A DNA stretch of 64,000 nucleotides from Cyanobium sp. FGCU6 (GCA_024958655.1 JANWUR010000005.1:1-64000), one strand, 5' to 3'. Numbered from the stretch's first letter, positions 25,982 to 36,187 are shown. Program-made: numbers and translations. The notes: generated by a model from the sequence alone, not told the origin.

Positions 25982-27364
25982 TCAGAGCAGGTTCGCCGCC
26001 AGTTCGGCCAGCTCCGAGCGCTCGCCGCGCATCAGGGTCACATGGCCGGCCAGGCCCTGGCCCTTGAAGCGCTCCACCAGCCAGGTGAGGCCATTGCTCT
26101 CGGCGTCAACGTAAGGATTATCGATCTGATACGGATCACCGGTGAACACGATCTTGGTGCCTTCGCCCACCCGTGTCACGATCGTTTTCACCTCGTGAGG
26201 GGTAAGGTTCTGGGCCTCGTCCACCACCATGAACTGACGGGGAATCGAGCGGCCGCGGATGTAGCTGATCGCCTCCACTTCCAGCAAGCCCATGCCCTTG
26301 AGATCAGCCCAGCTGCTGCGCGGGGCGCGGTTGCCGCCGCGCGAAGGGTGGGGCGCGTCCTCGGCACCCAGCAGATAATCAAGGTTGTCGATGATCGGCT
26401 GCATCCAGGGGCCCATCTTCTCCTCCAGATCGCCGGGCAGAAAACCGATCTCCTTGCCGAGGGGGATCACCGGTCGGGTCACCAGCATCCGGTCATACAG
26501 GCGTTCGTCGGCCACCTGGTGCAGGCCGGCCGCCAGGGCGAGCAGCGTCTTGCCGGTGCCGGCCTTGCCCACCAGGGTCACCAGCTGCACCGCCGGGTCG
26601 AGCAGCAGATCGAGGGCGAAGGTCTGCTCCCGGTTGCGCGGCTGGATCCGTCCCAGTCGCACCTTCGGCACCCGCTGCAAGGGAAGCAGGGCACCCAGGC
26701 GGGCGTCGAAGCGGGCCAGCAGGGTGTGGTTGGGCTGCACCTGATCCACCAGCGTGACCCCCTCGTTGGCCTGAAGGCCGGCGGGTCCACCGCTGCCCTG
26801 CGGCAGTTCCGCCAACGGCAGGCCCCCATCGGCCTTCACGCGGTCGATCTGCTCAGCGCTCACCCACAGCTCGCAGAAGCCTGGGTAGAGATCGGCGAGA
26901 TCCACCTTGTCGGTGGTGTAGTCCTGGGCGGTGAGTCCCACCGCATCGGCCTTGATGCGCAGATTGGTGTCCTTGGTGACCAGCACCACCGGAGGCTGAC
27001 TGCCCATCACCTCATGCATCCGCTGCTCGAGTGCCACGGCAAGGATGTTGTTGTCACCGTTGCCGGCCTTCAGCTCGGGCGGCAGCTGGGCGAGGGTTTC
27101 GCTGCGGCAGAACACCACCCGAAGGGTGCCGCCGCTGCTCCGGTCGATCGGCACCCCCTCGGAGAGATTGCCCTGCTCTCTCAGTTCATCGAGCAGACGT
27201 GACACCTGACGGGCATTGCGGCCCTTCTCGGAGGGATCCCGCTTGAAACGGTCGATCTCCTCCACCACCTCGATCGGCACCACCACGTGGTTGTCCTCGA
27301 AGCGGTTGATGGCCTGGGGGTCATGGAGCAGGACGTTGGTGTCCAGGACATAGGTCTTGCGCAT
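25982..27364 (-). CDS. PIN-PhoH family ATPase (PhoH2-like)
   Basis: A 460-residue fusion of an N-terminal PIN-domain nuclease (KTYVLDTNVLLHDP, VVEEIDRFK, ADAVGLTAQDY; about residues 1-150) with a PhoH ATPase domain (about 220-460). The ATPase shows Walker [14 protein letters not shown], Walker B FMVVDEAQNLTPHEV and the FTGDPYQID sensor. PhoH2 proteins are reported RNA helicase/ribonucleases, often found with toxin-antitoxin-like modules in actinobacteria, but as single genes in cyanobacteria. It lies 41 bases from the Cache gene on the same strand, so co-transcription is possible. Confidence 0.9.
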   Translation of the reverse strand: MRKTYVLDTNVLLHDPQAINRFEDNHVVVPIEVVEEIDRFKRDPSEKGRNARQVSRLLDELREQGNLSEGVPIDRSSGGTLRVVFCRSETLAQLPPELKAGNGDNNILAVALEQRMHEVMGSQPPVVLVTKDTNLRIKADAVGLTAQDYTTDKVDLADLYPGFCELWVSAEQIDRVKADGGLPLAELPQGSGGPAGLQANEGVTLVDQVQPNHTLLARFDARLGALLPLQRVPKVRLGRIQPRNREQTFALDLLLDPAVQLVTLVGKAGTGKTLLALAAGLHQVADERLYDRMLVTRPVIPLGKEIGFLPGDLEEKMGPWMQPIIDNLDYLLGAEDAPHPSRGGNRAPRSSWADLKGMGLLEVEAISYIRGRSIPRQFMVVDEAQNLTPHEVKTIVTRVGEGTKIVFTGDPYQIDNPYVDAESNGLTWLVERFKGQGLAGHVTLMRGERSELAELAANLL

Positions 27365-27416
27365 GCCAGTGGCCGCTCCGGTGCCATTCAGGCGAACCTA
27401 GGGCCATCCCCCCATC

Positions 27417-27422
27417 TACGCT
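27417..27422 (+). promoter_or_regulatory. Candidate -10 element TACGCT
   Basis: TAnnnT hexamer 32 bases before the TTG start at 27454, in the gap between the divergent PhoH-like and CofE-like genes. Confidence 0.4.
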
Positions 27423-27453
27423 CCGGCCGTTCGCGCCCTGTTGGGTTTCAGGC

Positions 27454-28632
27454 TTGCCGTTCCTCGCCTCCGTCCTGCCGGTCCTGCTGCTGCTGTTCGG
27501 CCTCACGCTGCTGTGGCTTGAACTGCGTCACCGCCTGAGGCCCGCGTCTCCCCTGCAGCTGATTCCCGGCCCCTTCAGCGTGCGGCGCCGTGCCCAGGGC
27601 CTCGAGGTGACCGGCGACATCACCATCCGCAACCCCCATGCGCGCATGGAGGTGATGGTGCCGGAGATCCGGGTCGAACCCGTGCTGCTCGGCCGCAGCG
27701 ATCTCGCCGAGCTGCGCACCGTCACCCGCATCACCCCTCTCCATCCCGATGAGGAGGCTCGGCCCGATGGCTACTGGGCGGCCTACATCGTGAAAGGAAG
27801 GAAATCCACAGGTGCCAGGCTGCGCCTTCAGCTCAGCGGGCCGGCGGGCGTTGATCTGGAGGGCCTGCTCGACACCCTCTGGATCGACCTGCACTGGGTG
27901 AACTACGGGCCCTTCGGCCGCCTGCACCGCCGCCACGGCCTCCTGGTGCCGGTGCAGAAGCCCGAGCCTCTCGATCCCGCCCAGGCGGAATGGCGTGAGG
28001 GGGAAGCCTGCCGGGTTCTGCCCCTGCGTACCCATCTGCTGGGGGTGCTCGACGATCCCTTCGACGTTCTGCGCCGCTACGGCGGTGAACTGCTCCAGAG
28101 CGGCGACATCCTCACCATCGGCGAGACACCGCTGGCGGTGATGCAGGGCCGCTACCACCATCCCGCCACGGTGGAGCCCTCGATGCTGGCCCGGCTGCTC
28201 TGCCGCGTCTTCCACCCCACCAGCAGCCTGGCCACCGCCTGCGGTATGCAGAGCCTGATCGACATCGTCGGCCCGGCCCGCGTGCTCTGCGCCTGGCTGG
28301 CCGGCACCGCGCTCAAGCTGGTGGGCAGCAAGGGCGGCTTCTATCGACTGGCCGGCGACCAGGCGCGGCTGATCGACGACATCACCGGCACCACCCCCCC
28401 CTACGACCAGACGATCGTGCTGGGTCCCACCGATCCGGAAGCCTTCTGCCGCGACGCCGCCCGCGACCTTGGCGTGGGCATCGCCGTGGTCGATGTGAAC
28501 GACCTGGGCCGGGTGAAGGTGCTGGCCTCCAGCCCGGGCTGCGATGAGGAGCTTCTGCAGCGGGCGCTTCGCCCGAACCCGGCCGGCAATGCCAACGAAC
28601 GCACCCCCCTGGTGCTGGTTCGTCCGGCCTGA
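27454..28632 (+). CDS. F420-0:gamma-glutamyl ligase (CofE)-like protein
   Basis: A 392-residue protein. A transmembrane helix lies at the N-terminus (VLPVLLLLFGLTLLWLEL). The central and C-terminal parts resemble CofE: RTHLLGVLDDPFDVLRRYGGE, SGDILTIGETPLAVMQGR, AGDQARLIDDITGTTPPYDQTIVLGPTDPEAF and GIAVVDVNDLGRVKVLA. CofE adds glutamates to coenzyme F420; the cyanobacterial branch is membrane-tethered and its real substrate is not established. The TTG start follows a likely -10 box by 32 bases. Confidence 0.75.
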   Translation: MPFLASVLPVLLLLFGLTLLWLELRHRLRPASPLQLIPGPFSVRRRAQGLEVTGDITIRNPHARMEVMVPEIRVEPVLLGRSDLAELRTVTRITPLHPDEEARPDGYWAAYIVKGRKSTGARLRLQLSGPAGVDLEGLLDTLWIDLHWVNYGPFGRLHRRHGLLVPVQKPEPLDPAQAEWREGEACRVLPLRTHLLGVLDDPFDVLRRYGGELLQSGDILTIGETPLAVMQGRYHHPATVEPSMLARLLCRVFHPTSSLATACGMQSLIDIVGPARVLCAWLAGTALKLVGSKGGFYRLAGDQARLIDDITGTTPPYDQTIVLGPTDPEAFCRDAARDLGVGIAVVDVNDLGRVKVLASSPGCDEELLQRALRPNPAGNANERTPLVLVRPA

Positions 28633-28641
28633 TTCGCTGCC

Positions 28642-28647
28642 TAGGAT
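28642..28647 (+). promoter_or_regulatory. Candidate -10 element TAGGAT
   Basis: TAnnnT hexamer that overlaps the first in-frame ATG (28646) of the next gene, arguing that translation begins downstream at 28688 or 28694. Confidence 0.4.
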
Positions 28648-28693
28648 GGCGGCGTATTCCGCCGTCCTTTCCGTTCCCGACCTCCCCGTGCCC

Positions 28694-29821
28694 ATGCCCT
28701 CGGCGACCACGCCGGCAACGACACCGGCAGGAGCAGCAGAGCGGGCTCCCGGCGATGGGGCCCCTCCGCCCGTCTGGAGCGTTGAACCGCTGCAGGGCTG
28801 GCACCTCCCCCTGCTCGATGATCCAGCCCTCGTCCCTCTCCAGCCGCTGGCTCAGCGGGCCCTGCTGCTGGCCCTGCCCGACCGCCTGATGAGCGCCGTG
28901 TCGCCTCGGCGGCCCCGTGCTCCGCAGGTGCTGCTGGCCCTTGGCCGTGATCCGGAGCATCGCACCCATGCTCTGGGGCTGATCGGCAGTCGCCGGTTGA
29001 ACCGCAGCGGCAGTTGCTGGCAGGTGGAGCACCTCCTGCTGAGCGGCGAAGCCACCGACCCTCTCCTCTCCCCCGGCCGGCGTCCCGTCACCATCGGCCT
29101 GCTCCAGGAGGCGATTCAACGGGTGCGCGGGGCGGCCAGCTGGATCACCACCGTCGATGCCAGCGACACCGCCCTGCTTGCCGCCCTGCGGGAACAGGGT
29201 TTCCAGCCCCTGCGCACCGACTGCCTCTGGCGCTGGCAGCCCGCCGACACTCCGCCCCTTCCCGAGGCCGAAGCGCCGACGGGGCCAGCGGCCGATCTGC
29301 AACTCCGCCCTCTCAACCGCCGGACGGCCGCCCTGCTCTGGCATCTCGAGCAGGCGGCCTGTCCGGCTCAGCTGCGCCAGCTGCTCGATCGCCGCGTGGA
29401 GGATCTGCTCGACCAGAGCCAGGGATGCGGTTGGATGTTGGTGGATCCCAGCCGCAACCAGGCCGTGGCCGGCGTGCGACGCCTGGAGGAGCATCCGGGC
29501 GGCGGACAGGGGGTGGAATTCAGCCTGCACCCGGGATGGAGCCATCTGCTGGGACCCGCCACCGAGCGGCTGCTGCGCCAGATCGCGGCTTCCTCCTCTG
29601 AGGCGTTGTGGCTGCACGCCGAAGCCGCCGATGAAGCACGGCGCAGCTGGCTCGACGCCCTGGGCGCTGAGCCCCACGGTGAGCAGGTGCTGATGGCCCG
29701 CAGCGTCTGGCGCCGGCAGGAAGGACAGCCCGCCCGAGGCGCCGCCCGCCGGATCGAGGCGGTGCTCGAGCAGCTCCAGCCCCGCCGCCGCCCGCTGCCC
29801 ACACCGGTGGTGCCGCGCTAG
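28694..29821 (+). CDS. Conserved hypothetical, possible GNAT-like protein
   Basis: About 375 residues, rich in leucine, alanine and arginine and without membrane segments or signal peptide. Two halves have a faint acetyltransferase-like rhythm (VLLALGRDPEHRTHALGLIG and QAVAGVRRLEEHPG), but no acetyl-CoA signature is secure, so I do not assign a function. A probable promoter overlaps ATG 28646; GTG 28688 or ATG 28694 is the more likely start. The stop codon abuts the GTG of ruvX, so the two are likely translated together. Confidence 0.65.
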   Translation: MPSATTPATTPAGAAERAPGDGAPPPVWSVEPLQGWHLPLLDDPALVPLQPLAQRALLLALPDRLMSAVSPRRPRAPQVLLALGRDPEHRTHALGLIGSRRLNRSGSCWQVEHLLLSGEATDPLLSPGRRPVTIGLLQEAIQRVRGAASWITTVDASDTALLAALREQGFQPLRTDCLWRWQPADTPPLPEAEAPTGPAADLQLRPLNRRTAALLWHLEQAACPAQLRQLLDRRVEDLLDQSQGCGWMLVDPSRNQAVAGVRRLEEHPGGGQGVEFSLHPGWSHLLGPATERLLRQIAASSSEALWLHAEAADEARRSWLDALGAEPHGEQVLMARSVWRRQEGQPARGAARRIEAVLEQLQPRRRPLPTPVVPR

Positions 29822-30280
29822 GTGGCGCGGCCCCTTCCCTGTTCCGCCCTCGCCCTCGACGTGGGCCGGCGGCGCATCGGCCTGGCCGGCTGCGATCCGC
29901 TCGGGATGGTGGTCAGCCCACTTCCGGCCCTGGCCCGGGGTCCGTTCCCCCAGGACCTGCAGCACATCCTCAGGCTCGTACAGGAGCGCCGGATCGCGGC
30001 CCTGGTGATCGGTCTGCCACTCGATGCCCGTCAGCAGCCCACCGCCCAGGCCGTCCACTGCCGCCGCTACGGCCTGCGGCTGGCGGGAGCCCTGGCCGCT
30101 GCCGGCAGACCGCTGCCTCTGGCCTGGGTGGATGAGCATGCCAGCACCTGGTCCGCGGCGGAGCGTTTCGGTCTGCAGGGTGACCGCAGCGGCCGGCTCG
30201 ACAGTGCCGCCGCCGCCCTGCTGCTGGAACAATGGCTGCAGGACGGTCCGTGCCCGGCACCGGCCCCTGATCCCCCCTGA
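29822..30280 (+). CDS. ruvX: Holliday junction resolvase-like RuvX (YqgF)
   Basis: A 152-residue RNase H-fold protein. The characteristic N-terminal strand LALDVGRRRIGLAGCDPLG holds the first catalytic aspartate, VIGLPLD is the second motif, and WVDEHASTWSAAE and LDSAAAALLLEQWL contain the remaining acidic residues. YqgF proteins process pre-16S rRNA in E. coli and were annotated as resolvases by fold. It starts with GTG directly after the upstream stop. The C-terminus ends in a short proline-rich tail. Confidence 0.88.
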   Translation: MARPLPCSALALDVGRRRIGLAGCDPLGMVVSPLPALARGPFPQDLQHILRLVQERRIAALVIGLPLDARQQPTAQAVHCRRYGLRLAGALAAAGRPLPLAWVDEHASTWSAAERFGLQGDRSGRLDSAAAALLLEQWLQDGPCPAPAPDPP

Positions 30281-30299
30281 GTCCCACCGCCTGGCTTTC

Positions 30300-30851
30300 A
30301 TGAGTGCCGATTCCCCCACCCTGCCGGGCTCCGGAGAAGTCCCCACCGTTCTGGTTCGCGATGGCCACGACCGCCAGCTGCTGTGTTTCCTCGAGCAGCT
30401 GATCCCGCTCGATGGCCACGACTACGCGCTGCTCACCCCGGTCGATACCCCGGTCTGCCTGTTCCGCCTCCGCGACGACGCCGATCCGGAGCTGATCGAG
30501 ACGCTCGACGCCAGTGAGCCGATTCTCTCTGTGGCCGATGTCGTGCTGCAGGAGCACGACCTCACCCTGGTGCGCTCGGCAGTCACGCTCACGGTGAGCG
30601 GTGAGCTGGAGGAGCCAGATCCCGACGACATGGAGGAGGAGGAGGACGGTGATGAGGAAAGCGAAACCTACGAACTGCTGGTGAGCTTCCTCGCCGACGA
30701 GCAGGAATACGGCCTCTACATCCCTCTGGATCCCTTCTTCGTCGTCGCCCGCATCGAAGGAGGCGAAGGGGTGCTGGTGGAGGGTGAGGAGTTCGAGCGC
30801 GTCCAGCCCAGGATCGAAGCCGAGCTGGATGAGCGGGAGTCGGACAGCTGA
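30300..30851 (+). CDS. DUF3727 domain protein
   Basis: A 183-residue acidic protein containing a duplicated motif: LIPLDGHDYALLTPVDTPVCLFRL in the first half and FLADEQEYGLYIPLDPFFVVARI in the second, typical of the cyanobacterial/plastid DUF3727 family. The two halves are joined by an acidic linker (PDPDDMEEEEDGDEESE). Function is not known. It lies between ruvX and the HAD phosphatase gene; its stop overlaps the following ATG by one base. Confidence 0.82.
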   Translation: MSADSPTLPGSGEVPTVLVRDGHDRQLLCFLEQLIPLDGHDYALLTPVDTPVCLFRLRDDADPELIETLDASEPILSVADVVLQEHDLTLVRSAVTLTVSGELEEPDPDDMEEEEDGDEESETYELLVSFLADEQEYGLYIPLDPFFVVARIEGGEGVLVEGEEFERVQPRIEAELDERESDS

Positions 30852-31363
30852 TGCTGCTGAGCGAGCTGCTCGTTCCCGACTGGATGCCCGGCACCACCCT
30901 GGCCCATCTCCCCCTGGAAACCCTCCAGGAGCGCGGCATCCGCGGGCTGGTGCTGGATGTGGACCGCACCCTGCTGCCCAGGCGGCACGCCACCCTGCCG
31001 CCGGCGGCCGAGCAATGGCTGCGGCACGCTGCCGCCCAGATGCCGATCCATCTGCTCAGCAACAACCCCTCCCGCCAGCGCATCGGCGGTGTTGCCCGGC
31101 AGCTCGGTCTGCCCTTCACCACCTCCGCCGGCAAGCCCCGACGCAGCGCACTGCGCCGGGTGCTGGAGCAGCTGGGCATCCCCGCCCCCCAGGTGGCGCT
31201 GGCTGGCGACCGGGTGTTCACCGACGTGCTCGCCGGCAACCGCATGGGCCTCTACACCGTGCTGGTCAAGCCGATCGACCCCCAGGGGGATCCCTGCCGG
31301 CAGGATCGCCTGCAGAACCTGGAACTGCGCATGGCCCGCTGGATGGGAGGCACGCGAGGCTGA
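30851..31363 (+). CDS. YqeG-type HAD-IIIA phosphatase
   Basis: A 170-residue HAD-superfamily protein. The nucleophile motif is LVLDVDRTLLPR (DxDxT), motif II is HLLSNNPS, the lysine of motif III is in AGKPRRSAL, and the acidic motif IV is LAGDRVFTDVLAGNRMG. This matches the YqeG group, related to mitochondrial PGP phosphatase. A role as phosphatidylglycerophosphate phosphatase would fit a cyanobacterium, but that is inference. It overlaps both neighbours by one base in a tight operon with proB. Confidence 0.85.
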   Translation: MLLSELLVPDWMPGTTLAHLPLETLQERGIRGLVLDVDRTLLPRRHATLPPAAEQWLRHAAAQMPIHLLSNNPSRQRIGGVARQLGLPFTTSAGKPRRSALRRVLEQLGIPAPQVALAGDRVFTDVLAGNRMGLYTVLVKPIDPQGDPCRQDRLQNLELRMARWMGGTRG

Positions 31364-32493
31364 TGGCGATGCGACGGGTGATCAAGGTGGGCACCAGCCT
31401 GCTGCGGGGCGACGCCGAGCGCCCCACGGCGGCGGTGATCGCCGATCTGGCGGCCACCATGGCCCGGCAGCAGAGGCTTGGCGACAGCCTGGCCCTGGTG
31501 ACCAGCGGCGCGGTGGGTCTGGGCTGCGAGGCGCTCGGCCACGAACGACGTCCCACCGAGGTGGTGGCCCTGCAGGCCGCCGCCGCCGTGGGGCAGGGAC
31601 GGCTGATGGCCCTCTACCAGGACGCCTTCGCCGTCCGCGGCCTGCCGGTGGCCCAGGTGCTGCTCACCCGCGGCGATCTCGCCTCCCGCCGCCGCTACCG
31701 CAATGCCGCCCGCACCCTGGAGCAGCTGCTCGCCTGGGGTGTGGTGCCGGTGGTGAACGAGAACGACACCCTCGCCACCGATGAGCTGCGCTTCGGCGAC
31801 AACGACACCCTCTCCGCCCTGGTGGCGGTGGCCCTTGGCGCCGACGAACTGATCCTGCTCACCGACATCGACCGCCTCTATTCCGGCGATCCCCGCACCG
31901 ACGCCGATGCCCGGCCGATCGCCGAGGTGCGCGACCTTGACGAACTCGAACGCCTCTCCCTCGGCGCCGGCGGCGGCGGCCGCTGGGGCACCGGCGGCAT
32001 GACCACCAAGATGGCGGCGGCCCGTATCGCCACCACCAGCGGCATCCGGGTGAGGCTGGCTGATGGCCGCGATCCGGCGGTGCTGGCGGCCCTGCTGGCG
32101 GGCGAAGCGGTGGGCACCGTGTTCCACGCCAGCCCCCGCCCTCTCCCCGACCGCAAGGGCTGGCTCGCCCATGCCCTCCTGCCCAAGGGGAGCCTGCAGG
32201 TGGATGCGGGCGCCGAGAAGGCCCTGCTGGAGCGCGGCGCTTCGCTGCTGGCGGTGGGCATCGCCGCCGTTGAGGGAACGTTCGGCCGGCGCGAGCCGGT
32301 GCGGCTGCTGGGGGGGGACGGTCGTGAACTGGGCCGCGGCCTGAGCAGTTTCAGCAGCGACGAGCTGCGCGAGATCCTGGGGCTCAGCAGCGAAGAGGTA
32401 AGGCGCCGGCTCGGAACCGTGGGCGATGCTGTGGTGCACCGCGACGAACTGGTCCTCACCCTCCCTCCAGCCGGTGAGGCACCCGCGGGCTGA
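31363..32493 (+). CDS. proB: Glutamate 5-kinase
   Basis: A 376-residue enzyme catalysing the first step of proline synthesis. The amino-acid kinase domain shows [55 protein letters not shown] and [24 protein letters not shown] is the phosphate-binding loop. The C-terminal 90 residues form a PUA domain ([21 protein letters not shown]), as in the long form of the enzyme. The ATG overlaps the upstream TGA. No proA lies nearby. Confidence 0.96.
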   Translation: MAMRRVIKVGTSLLRGDAERPTAAVIADLAATMARQQRLGDSLALVTSGAVGLGCEALGHERRPTEVVALQAAAAVGQGRLMALYQDAFAVRGLPVAQVLLTRGDLASRRRYRNAARTLEQLLAWGVVPVVNENDTLATDELRFGDNDTLSALVAVALGADELILLTDIDRLYSGDPRTDADARPIAEVRDLDELERLSLGAGGGGRWGTGGMTTKMAAARIATTSGIRVRLADGRDPAVLAALLAGEAVGTVFHASPRPLPDRKGWLAHALLPKGSLQVDAGAEKALLERGASLLAVGIAAVEGTFGRREPVRLLGGDGRELGRGLSSFSSDELREILGLSSEEVRRRLGTVGDAVVHRDELVLTLPPAGEAPAG

Positions 32494-32523
32494 AGCAGCG
32501 GCGAACGGCTCCGGCAGCACCCC

Positions 32524-32529
32524 TACGAT
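32524..32529 (+). promoter_or_regulatory. Candidate -10 element TACGAT for lpxD
   Basis: TAnnnT hexamer 22 bases before the lpxD ATG, between the proB stop and lpxD. Confidence 0.4.
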
Positions 32530-32551
32530 CCGCTCGTTGTCGAACCACGAG

Positions 32552-33589
32552 ATGCGCTTCAGCACCCTGCTCACCCATCTCGGCGAGGTCAGCGACGCGA
32601 CCCCCCGCGATCCGGCCGGCGATCCTGAACTCAGCGGCGCCGCCGCCCTCGATCGGGCAGGAGCCGGCCAGCTCGCGTTCCTTGAGTCGGGCAACGCCCT
32701 GGCCCAGGCCCTGGCAGCCACCGCCGCCGCCGCCGTGCTGATCCCCCTCGACGACGAGCTGCAGCGGCAGGCGAGCGAACGGGGACTGGCCTGGGTCGCG
32801 CTGAAGGACCCCCGGCTGGCCTTCGCCGAAGCCCTCGACCTGCTTCACCCCCGGCCCGTCCTGCCCCCGGGGGTTCATCCCACGGCCGTAGTCGATCCCC
32901 ATGCCCGCATCGGAGAGGGCGTGTACCTCGGCGCCCACGTGGTGGTGGGGGCCGGCAGTGTGCTGGGCGATGGTTGTGTGCTGCACCCGGGGGTGGTGAT
33001 CTACGACGACGTGGAGCTCGGGGAAGGTTGCGAGGTTCATGCCAACGCCGTGCTCCATCCCGGCAGCCGTCTGGGCCGCCGCTGCGTGGTGCACTCCAAC
33101 GCCGTGATCGGCTCGGAGGGCTTCGGCTTCGTTCCCACCGCCAACGGCTGGCGCAAGATGCCCCAGACCGGCCTGGTGGTGCTGGAAGATGAGGTTGAGG
33201 TGGGCTGCGGCTCCACGATCGATCGCCCCTCGGTGGGCGAAACCCGCATCGGCGCCGGCAGCAAGATCGACAACCTCGTGCACATCGGCCACGGGGTGGT
33301 CACGGGCCGGGGCTGCGCCCTGGCGGCCCAGGTGGGCATCGCCGGCGGCGCGGTGCTCGGCGACGGCGTGATCCTCGCCGGCCAGGTAGGGGTGGCCAAC
33401 AAGGCCGTGATCGGCGATCGCGCCATCGCCTCCTCCAAATCCGGCATCCACGGCGAGGTGGCGGCCGGCGAGGTGGTGAGCGGCTACCCCGCCATCCCTA
33501 ACAGGTTGTGGCTGCGCTGCTCGGCTGCCTTCAACAAGCTGCCGGAGATGGCGCGCACCCTGCGCCGCCTCAGTTCCGATGGGAGCTGA
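32552..33589 (+). CDS. lpxD: UDP-3-O-acylglucosamine N-acyltransferase
   Basis: A 345-residue lipid A pathway enzyme that adds the second acyl chain to UDP-3-O-acyl-glucosamine. The N-terminal uridine-binding domain (about residues 1-110) is followed by a left-handed beta-helix of hexapeptide repeats ([21 protein letters not shown] onward). The GSEGFGFV and VHIGHGV motifs, the latter containing the catalytic histidine, are clear. Its presence shows a lipid A-type outer membrane. Confidence 0.95.
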   Translation: MRFSTLLTHLGEVSDATPRDPAGDPELSGAAALDRAGAGQLAFLESGNALAQALAATAAAAVLIPLDDELQRQASERGLAWVALKDPRLAFAEALDLLHPRPVLPPGVHPTAVVDPHARIGEGVYLGAHVVVGAGSVLGDGCVLHPGVVIYDDVELGEGCEVHANAVLHPGSRLGRRCVVHSNAVIGSEGFGFVPTANGWRKMPQTGLVVLEDEVEVGCGSTIDRPSVGETRIGAGSKIDNLVHIGHGVVTGRGCALAAQVGIAGGAVLGDGVILAGQVGVANKAVIGDRAIASSKSGIHGEVAAGEVVSGYPAIPNRLWLRCSAAFNKLPEMARTLRRLSSDGS

Positions 33590-33608
33590 AGGCCAGCGGG
33601 CGGGTCGG

Positions 33609-33614
33609 TAGTCT
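33609..33614 (+). promoter_or_regulatory. Candidate -10 element TAGTCT for leuB
   Basis: TAnnnT hexamer 24 bases before the leuB ATG. Confidence 0.3.
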
Positions 33615-33637
33615 CGCGGCGCCGCCTACCGTCCGCG

Positions 33638-34717
<1,080 letters not shown>

Positions 34718-34784
34718 ACCCGCCATCGCCGGGGATGGGGCCGGCGATCTGCGAAACTCGCAGGCGCGTTCTCCCCCTGCGTCG

Positions 34785-35687
34785 ATGTCGAAGCGTCACC
34801 CGGTCGTGGCCGTCACCGGTTCCTCCGGCGCCGGTACCAGCACGGTCAAACGGGCCTTCGAATACATCTTCACCCGCGAGGGCATCACCCCGGCGGTGGT
34901 GGAGGGCGACAGCTACCACCGCTACGAGCGCGGCCCGATGAAGGAGGCGATGGCGGCGGCGCTGGCCAAGGGCGAGAACTTCTCCCACTTCGGTCCCGAG
35001 GCCAACCTCTTCGACAAGCTGGAAGAGCTGTTCAAGAGCTACGGCGCCACCGGTGGCGGCGAGAAGCGCTACTACCTCCACTCCCTGGAGGAGGCCGCCG
35101 AGCACAACGGCCGCCTCGGCACAAGCCTGGAGCCTGGCCAGTTCACCCCCTGGGAAGCGATCCCCACCGGCACCGACCTGCTCTTCTACGAGGGTCTCCA
35201 CGGTGGTGTGAAGGGTGACGGCTACGACGTGGCCGGCCTTGTCGACCTGCTGATCGGCGTGGTGCCGATCACCAACCTGGAATGGATCCAGAAGATCGCC
35301 CGCGACAACGCCGAGCGCGGTTACTCGGCCGAGGCCACCGTGGACACGATCCTGCGGCGCATGCCCGACTACATCAACCACATCTGCCCGCAGTTCAGCC
35401 GCACCGACATCAACTTCCAGCGGGTGCCCACGGTGGACACCTCCAACCCCTTCATGATCCGGAACATCCCCACTCCGGACGAAAGCTTTGTGATCATCCA
35501 CTTCCGCAAGGGAGCCCGCGAGAAGTGGGGGATCGATTTCCCCTACCTGCTCGACATGATCCACGACTCCTTCATGTCCAGCCCCACCTCGATCGTGGTG
35601 AACGGCGGCAAGATGGGTTTCGCCATGGAGCTGATTCTCACCCCGATCATCCACCGCATGATCGAGGAGAAGAAGAAGCTGGCCTGA
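34785..35687 (+). CDS. prk: Phosphoribulokinase, class I (proteobacterial-type)
   Basis: A 300-residue kinase making ribulose-1,5-bisphosphate. The P-loop is VTGSSGAGTSTVK (residues about 10-22); other family motifs are VVEGDSYHRYER, NFSHFGPEANLFD, LLFYEGLHGG, IGVVPITNLEWIQKI and FQRVPTVDTSNPF. This is the short class I form known from proteobacteria, not the ~330-residue class II form usual for plants and many cyanobacteria. The only cysteine I see is in HICPQFS, so the regulatory thioredoxin/CP12 cysteine pair of class II enzymes is absent. The related uridine kinase family was considered and is less likely. Confidence 0.88.
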   Translation: MSKRHPVVAVTGSSGAGTSTVKRAFEYIFTREGITPAVVEGDSYHRYERGPMKEAMAAALAKGENFSHFGPEANLFDKLEELFKSYGATGGGEKRYYLHSLEEAAEHNGRLGTSLEPGQFTPWEAIPTGTDLLFYEGLHGGVKGDGYDVAGLVDLLIGVVPITNLEWIQKIARDNAERGYSAEATVDTILRRMPDYINHICPQFSRTDINFQRVPTVDTSNPFMIRNIPTPDESFVIIHFRKGAREKWGIDFPYLLDMIHDSFMSSPTSIVVNGGKMGFAMELILTPIIHRMIEEKKKLA

Positions 35688-35713
35688 ACAAGGCCGACGT
35701 CGCTCGGCACGCG

Positions 35714-35719
35714 TACACT
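35714..35719 (+). promoter_or_regulatory. Candidate -10 element TACACT after prk
   Basis: TAnnnT hexamer 27 bases past the prk stop. It would start a transcript near 35726 into a region with only a weak ORF candidate. Confidence 0.3.
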
Positions 35720-35788
35720 GGCTCAAGATGATTCGGTGATGGCTTTCACCGAGGTGCCATCGTCCGAGCCGCCGCCGACAACAGTCCC

Positions 35789-35830
35789 TCCTTCCGGATC
35801 CGCGGAGCCGGAAGGAATGGTGGGCTTTTT
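35789..35830 (+). terminator. Hairpin with downstream T run, possible prk terminator
   Basis: A 9-base-pair stem (35789-35797 with 35808-35816, loop 10) is followed after about nine bases by TTTTT at 35826-35830. The gap between stem and T run is longer than usual, so it may be a terminator or simply an RNA structure. Confidence 0.35.
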
Positions 35831-35848
35831 GCAGCTGGCCGCTCCGGA

Positions 35849-36187
35849 GTGGGGGATCCTCTGACAAGCCTGCACCTCGATCGTATCGACAGCCGTGAAC
35901 TCCTTCGCGGGGCCCGCCATACCTATTTCCGTTTCCTTGAAAGCGGCTGGGCCCATGGCGACCCCCTTGGGGTGGTGATCGGCGGCGGCGAGGGCAGCGT
36001 CGGGAGAGTCGTTTTCGATCTGCCGGTGCTTCTTCCCCACGAGTGCTTCGTTCCCCTCGAACTGCTTCGCCTCCGTCCCGGCAGTCGCAGCCGGGGCAGC
36101 CGCGCCCAGGCGGCCCGACCGGCGGTCCCCCTCGGCACCCCTCCGCTCCGTTCTTCCTCCGCGGTCCGCGCCGCCGGCGATGGTTGA
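35849..36187 (+). CDS. Weak ORF between prk and prepilin peptidase
   Basis: A GTG-started 112-codon ORF (SLHLDRIDSRELLRGARHTYFRFLE near the start). Its first ~75 residues look protein-like; the last ~35 are low-complexity and rich in Arg, Ser and Ala. No family is recognised, and the end overlaps the start of the prepilin peptidase gene by eight bases. A possible promoter lies 130 bases upstream. It may be a real small gene or a chance ORF in a 490-base gap. Confidence 0.35.
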   Translation: MGDPLTSLHLDRIDSRELLRGARHTYFRFLESGWAHGDPLGVVIGGGEGSVGRVVFDLPVLLPHECFVPLELLRLRPGSRSRGSRAQAARPAVPLGTPPLRSSSAVRAAGDG

